Below, one piece after another: positions 61,881-64,000 of a stretch of 64,000 bases of DNA. Position 1 is the first letter of the stretch. Every line of letters starts with the position of its first letter. The notes beneath the pieces were generated by a model that saw nothing but the letters and a program-made list of their open reading frames with translations, had not been told where the DNA came from and did no database searches. The stretch is from Nautilus pompilius (Eukaryota; Mollusca; Cephalopoda; Nautilida; Nautilidae), in the NCBI GenBank assembly GCA_018389105.1, contig JACATO010000308.1, positions 310,001 to 374,000 of the forward strand. The letters are read 5' to 3'. Position numbers and translations under genes: made by a program.

Positions 61881-64000
61881 AAATATTTAAAAATTGAAGT
61901 TTATTTGGCTACAGCTGTATTTATAGTATGGCATCATGAGAAATGCGAAATGATCCAAAAACCAACGATAGATACCCTGATGATGAGACTTAAATATCAA
62001 AATGGCTGAGATTATACGCTGTAGCAGTTAATGTGACGCACTGTTATTAAATCGCACGGAATTCCAATCTCGACAATTTTTTTGTCAAATTGCAGCGCAA
62101 ATGTAAAGCGCCCTATTTGTGTTTATAATGGTCCCCACTTTACATGAAGTAATTTTGGCCTATTAAAGGTAAGCTTTTCTTCATACGTATACAAGAAATT
62201 AACTTTTTCATACATTGCTACCAAAAAGAGAGGCAGCCCTGGTGAAGGAGCGAAGTTCGGTGGTTGCCGGCTAGGAAGCGTTGCCGGTTTTGACCTATGT
62301 GAGGCCCAGCACTTCCGACATCGTATAGGAATCCTTACTAGAAATTTATTTTTCAGACGTGGGAGGAAACCCAGGTGGCTGTCTGGTGGATAAGAAAGAG
62401 AAAAAAATCATGGCAGGCGGGTATGCCAAACCTTAGCAGTTCCGTAGTCTAACACTAGACTACCACGTTTTCCTGTGTCTTGAAGTTACTATAGATTTGA
62501 TGTAATAGAGCTACAGCTGCACTACTTGCCATAGATTAAGTTCTATAGCCCGCTCCGCCAAGTTTCGGTAACTGTTCTGTTGTATGCCTGTATTTGGCAC
62601 GAGCATGTTGCCAAACAAATTATGTGCAAAACCATCCCGTATTTATAAATCAATAAGTTAGTTTCCTTCCGTCATTCAGAGGTTTTAAAAGCCTGGCCGT
62701 CTGCTAGCGAGAATTTTACACGTGATAAATTTGGAGCATTTAATAATAAAAGAAGAATTGGTAAATAAAGTTAAAAATATACTGAAGAAATTCTGACAGA
62801 TGGCAGCCAGCCGCGATATCTCGGCAGAACGAACAACGACTGATGATCAATAGCTGATTCTAAATCACACTTAGACTAGTGAGCGTTGGGAATTTCAAAC
62901 ACTGATGTTTTGTCTGTAGAAACTTATCGGCGATTGTAAGAAACAAGGCACAAAAAATCTCTAAAATTATTATTTTCCTGCTCTCCCTGATGGGAATTAG
63001 TTGCCGCACCACGGCTTTGTGTGATCGCTGGGAGAGAGAGACTGTACTTTTGCGTGTGTAACAGTTGTAATATCAGATACCTATCCATCTCATCTGTTGT
63101 CATCCACGAACTCAATAGTCAACTTGAAATTGCGCACCCTTGTAGATAATTAGAGCGGGACTGTATGGAATCCGAACAAGATTTCTACTCTCTGACCATC
63201 ATTAAGAATCCGCAGCGCCACACTGCGGTGAAAGATCTACTGCTCGGCTGTATTTGGAATCATTCGAAAGCTAAGCTAGACCTATCACGATATTTATAAT
63301 TCGAAAACCAAACGAAGAGAACTGGGATCATATCTCTTGGAGACGAATTATAAAATCGCACTTTCTTAATTAGTGAGGTACAAAAGGTTGTTTCAGATGC
63401 TAAATGGCGCGGAAGACCTGTGTACGCTAATACATGTGAAGAAACATCAACCTGCTGACTCTTACGATGATAACAGCAGCTATCTCAGTACAGTATTTCC
63501 ACAAGTCGCGAAACATATTTGTCAGCCCCCTCAATATCAGCTGAAGATTACGGAGTTTGTTTTCTGTTTACTTTTCCTTTGTACTAGAGGAATCCTATCG
63601 TGTGCTCGTATTCCAGTTTACTCCTTTTCTTGGGCGGCGGCCAGTTAGTTTAGCACGTAGGTTACTCGCTCGTCGGATTTCCACCGGAAACCCACAAAAC
63701 AGCCTTGTGTGTCTTCGTAGTAGCTAAGATGGTTCTCTTGGCTCGTCTTGATCGAACGTTAAAATTAATTTTCTTTAGAAAGAAAAGAAAACTATATAGT
63801 AACTTAATGATATGTATTTTAGTTTAGTACAGCAGTTACAAGGAGGCAGAAGGCCATCATCATTTAGGCAAGAGAGCTTTCAGAAGAGAGATAATCATCA
63901 ATACAATTCTTACTTTGGTTAATACTATTACAGGTAATTTATTCTTCTCGTTAACCAATTAATTTCTAAAATACGTATATATATATATTCGTACTGGAGT
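61881..64000. other. Non-coding right end
   Basis: Apart from the dispersed repeat at 62267-62445, I see no gene. Open frames at 62924-63115 (minus) and 63373-63648 (plus) have no recognisable domain. Confidence 0.45.
62267..62445 (+). repeat. Dispersed repeat, copy 2
   Basis: Collinear with 42998-43192: GGAAGCGTTGCC, CCCAGCACTTCC, GTGGGAGGAAACCC and GCCAAACC in the same order and spacing. Diverged, with small indels, and lying just beyond the 60-bp satellite. Confidence 0.75.

Noticed and set aside
1..64000. CRISPR arrays, bacterial operons, prophage or ribosomal RNA genes
   Set aside because: The direct repeats present have no regularly spaced unique spacers; genes are spliced and eukaryotic; no rRNA-like sequence was recognised.

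Overview
This is animal (metazoan) nuclear DNA. It is AT-rich, has spliced genes with canonical GT-AG introns of several kilobases, carries decayed Tc1/mariner and hAT transposons, and has many long CT and CA microsatellites plus a 60-bp satellite. Gene density is very low. The protein and repeat content suits an invertebrate, perhaps a mollusc or other lophotrochozoan, but no single feature fixes the species.

Region 1 to 23.8 kb is a nested inverted duplication around a short-chain dehydrogenase/reductase (SDR) gene of the retinol dehydrogenase 11/12/13/14 type. The intact copy lies on the minus strand in six exons (10755-21790) and assembles to 329 residues with all splice phases matching. 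It has an N-terminal membrane anchor, [12 protein letters not shown], a catalytic Ser, YAVSK and an HPG loop. A plus-strand mirror copy (3198-6797) has exons 2, 3, part of 4, and 6. It has lost about 2.66 kb containing the catalytic YxxxK and exon 5, and it has no exon 1, so it is a pseudogene. A third copy runs off the left edge on the minus strand; only 13 bases of its exon 2 are visible. Two palindromes result: a 1.5 kb-arm palindrome centred near 1.6 kb and a 4.0/6.6 kb-arm palindrome centred near 8.8 kb. Both have nearly identical arms. A hAT-type MITE is duplicated within the arms and a Tigger-like MITE sits in the spacer. Intron 1 of the intact gene holds two Tc1 transposase relics.

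Region 23.8 to 51.5 kb is mostly one gene: a minus-strand, three-exon gene (25245-48914) for a 286-residue protein with two N-terminal membrane segments and a long tyrosine-containing tail that I do not recognise. Its introns of about 13.1 and 9.7 kb hold a decayed hAT transposase with a ZMYM1-like sequence (30.7-32.8 kb), a dispersed repeat, and CT microsatellites.

Region 51.5 to 64 kb shows no convincing gene. It holds a 2.2 kb CT/CA array that is stop-free on one strand but is not a protein, another Tc1 relic sharing a near-identical segment with the one in the SDR intron, a long CT tract, a tRNA-like SINE relic, an 18-copy 60-bp satellite with a partial five-unit higher-order pattern, and a second copy of the dispersed repeat.
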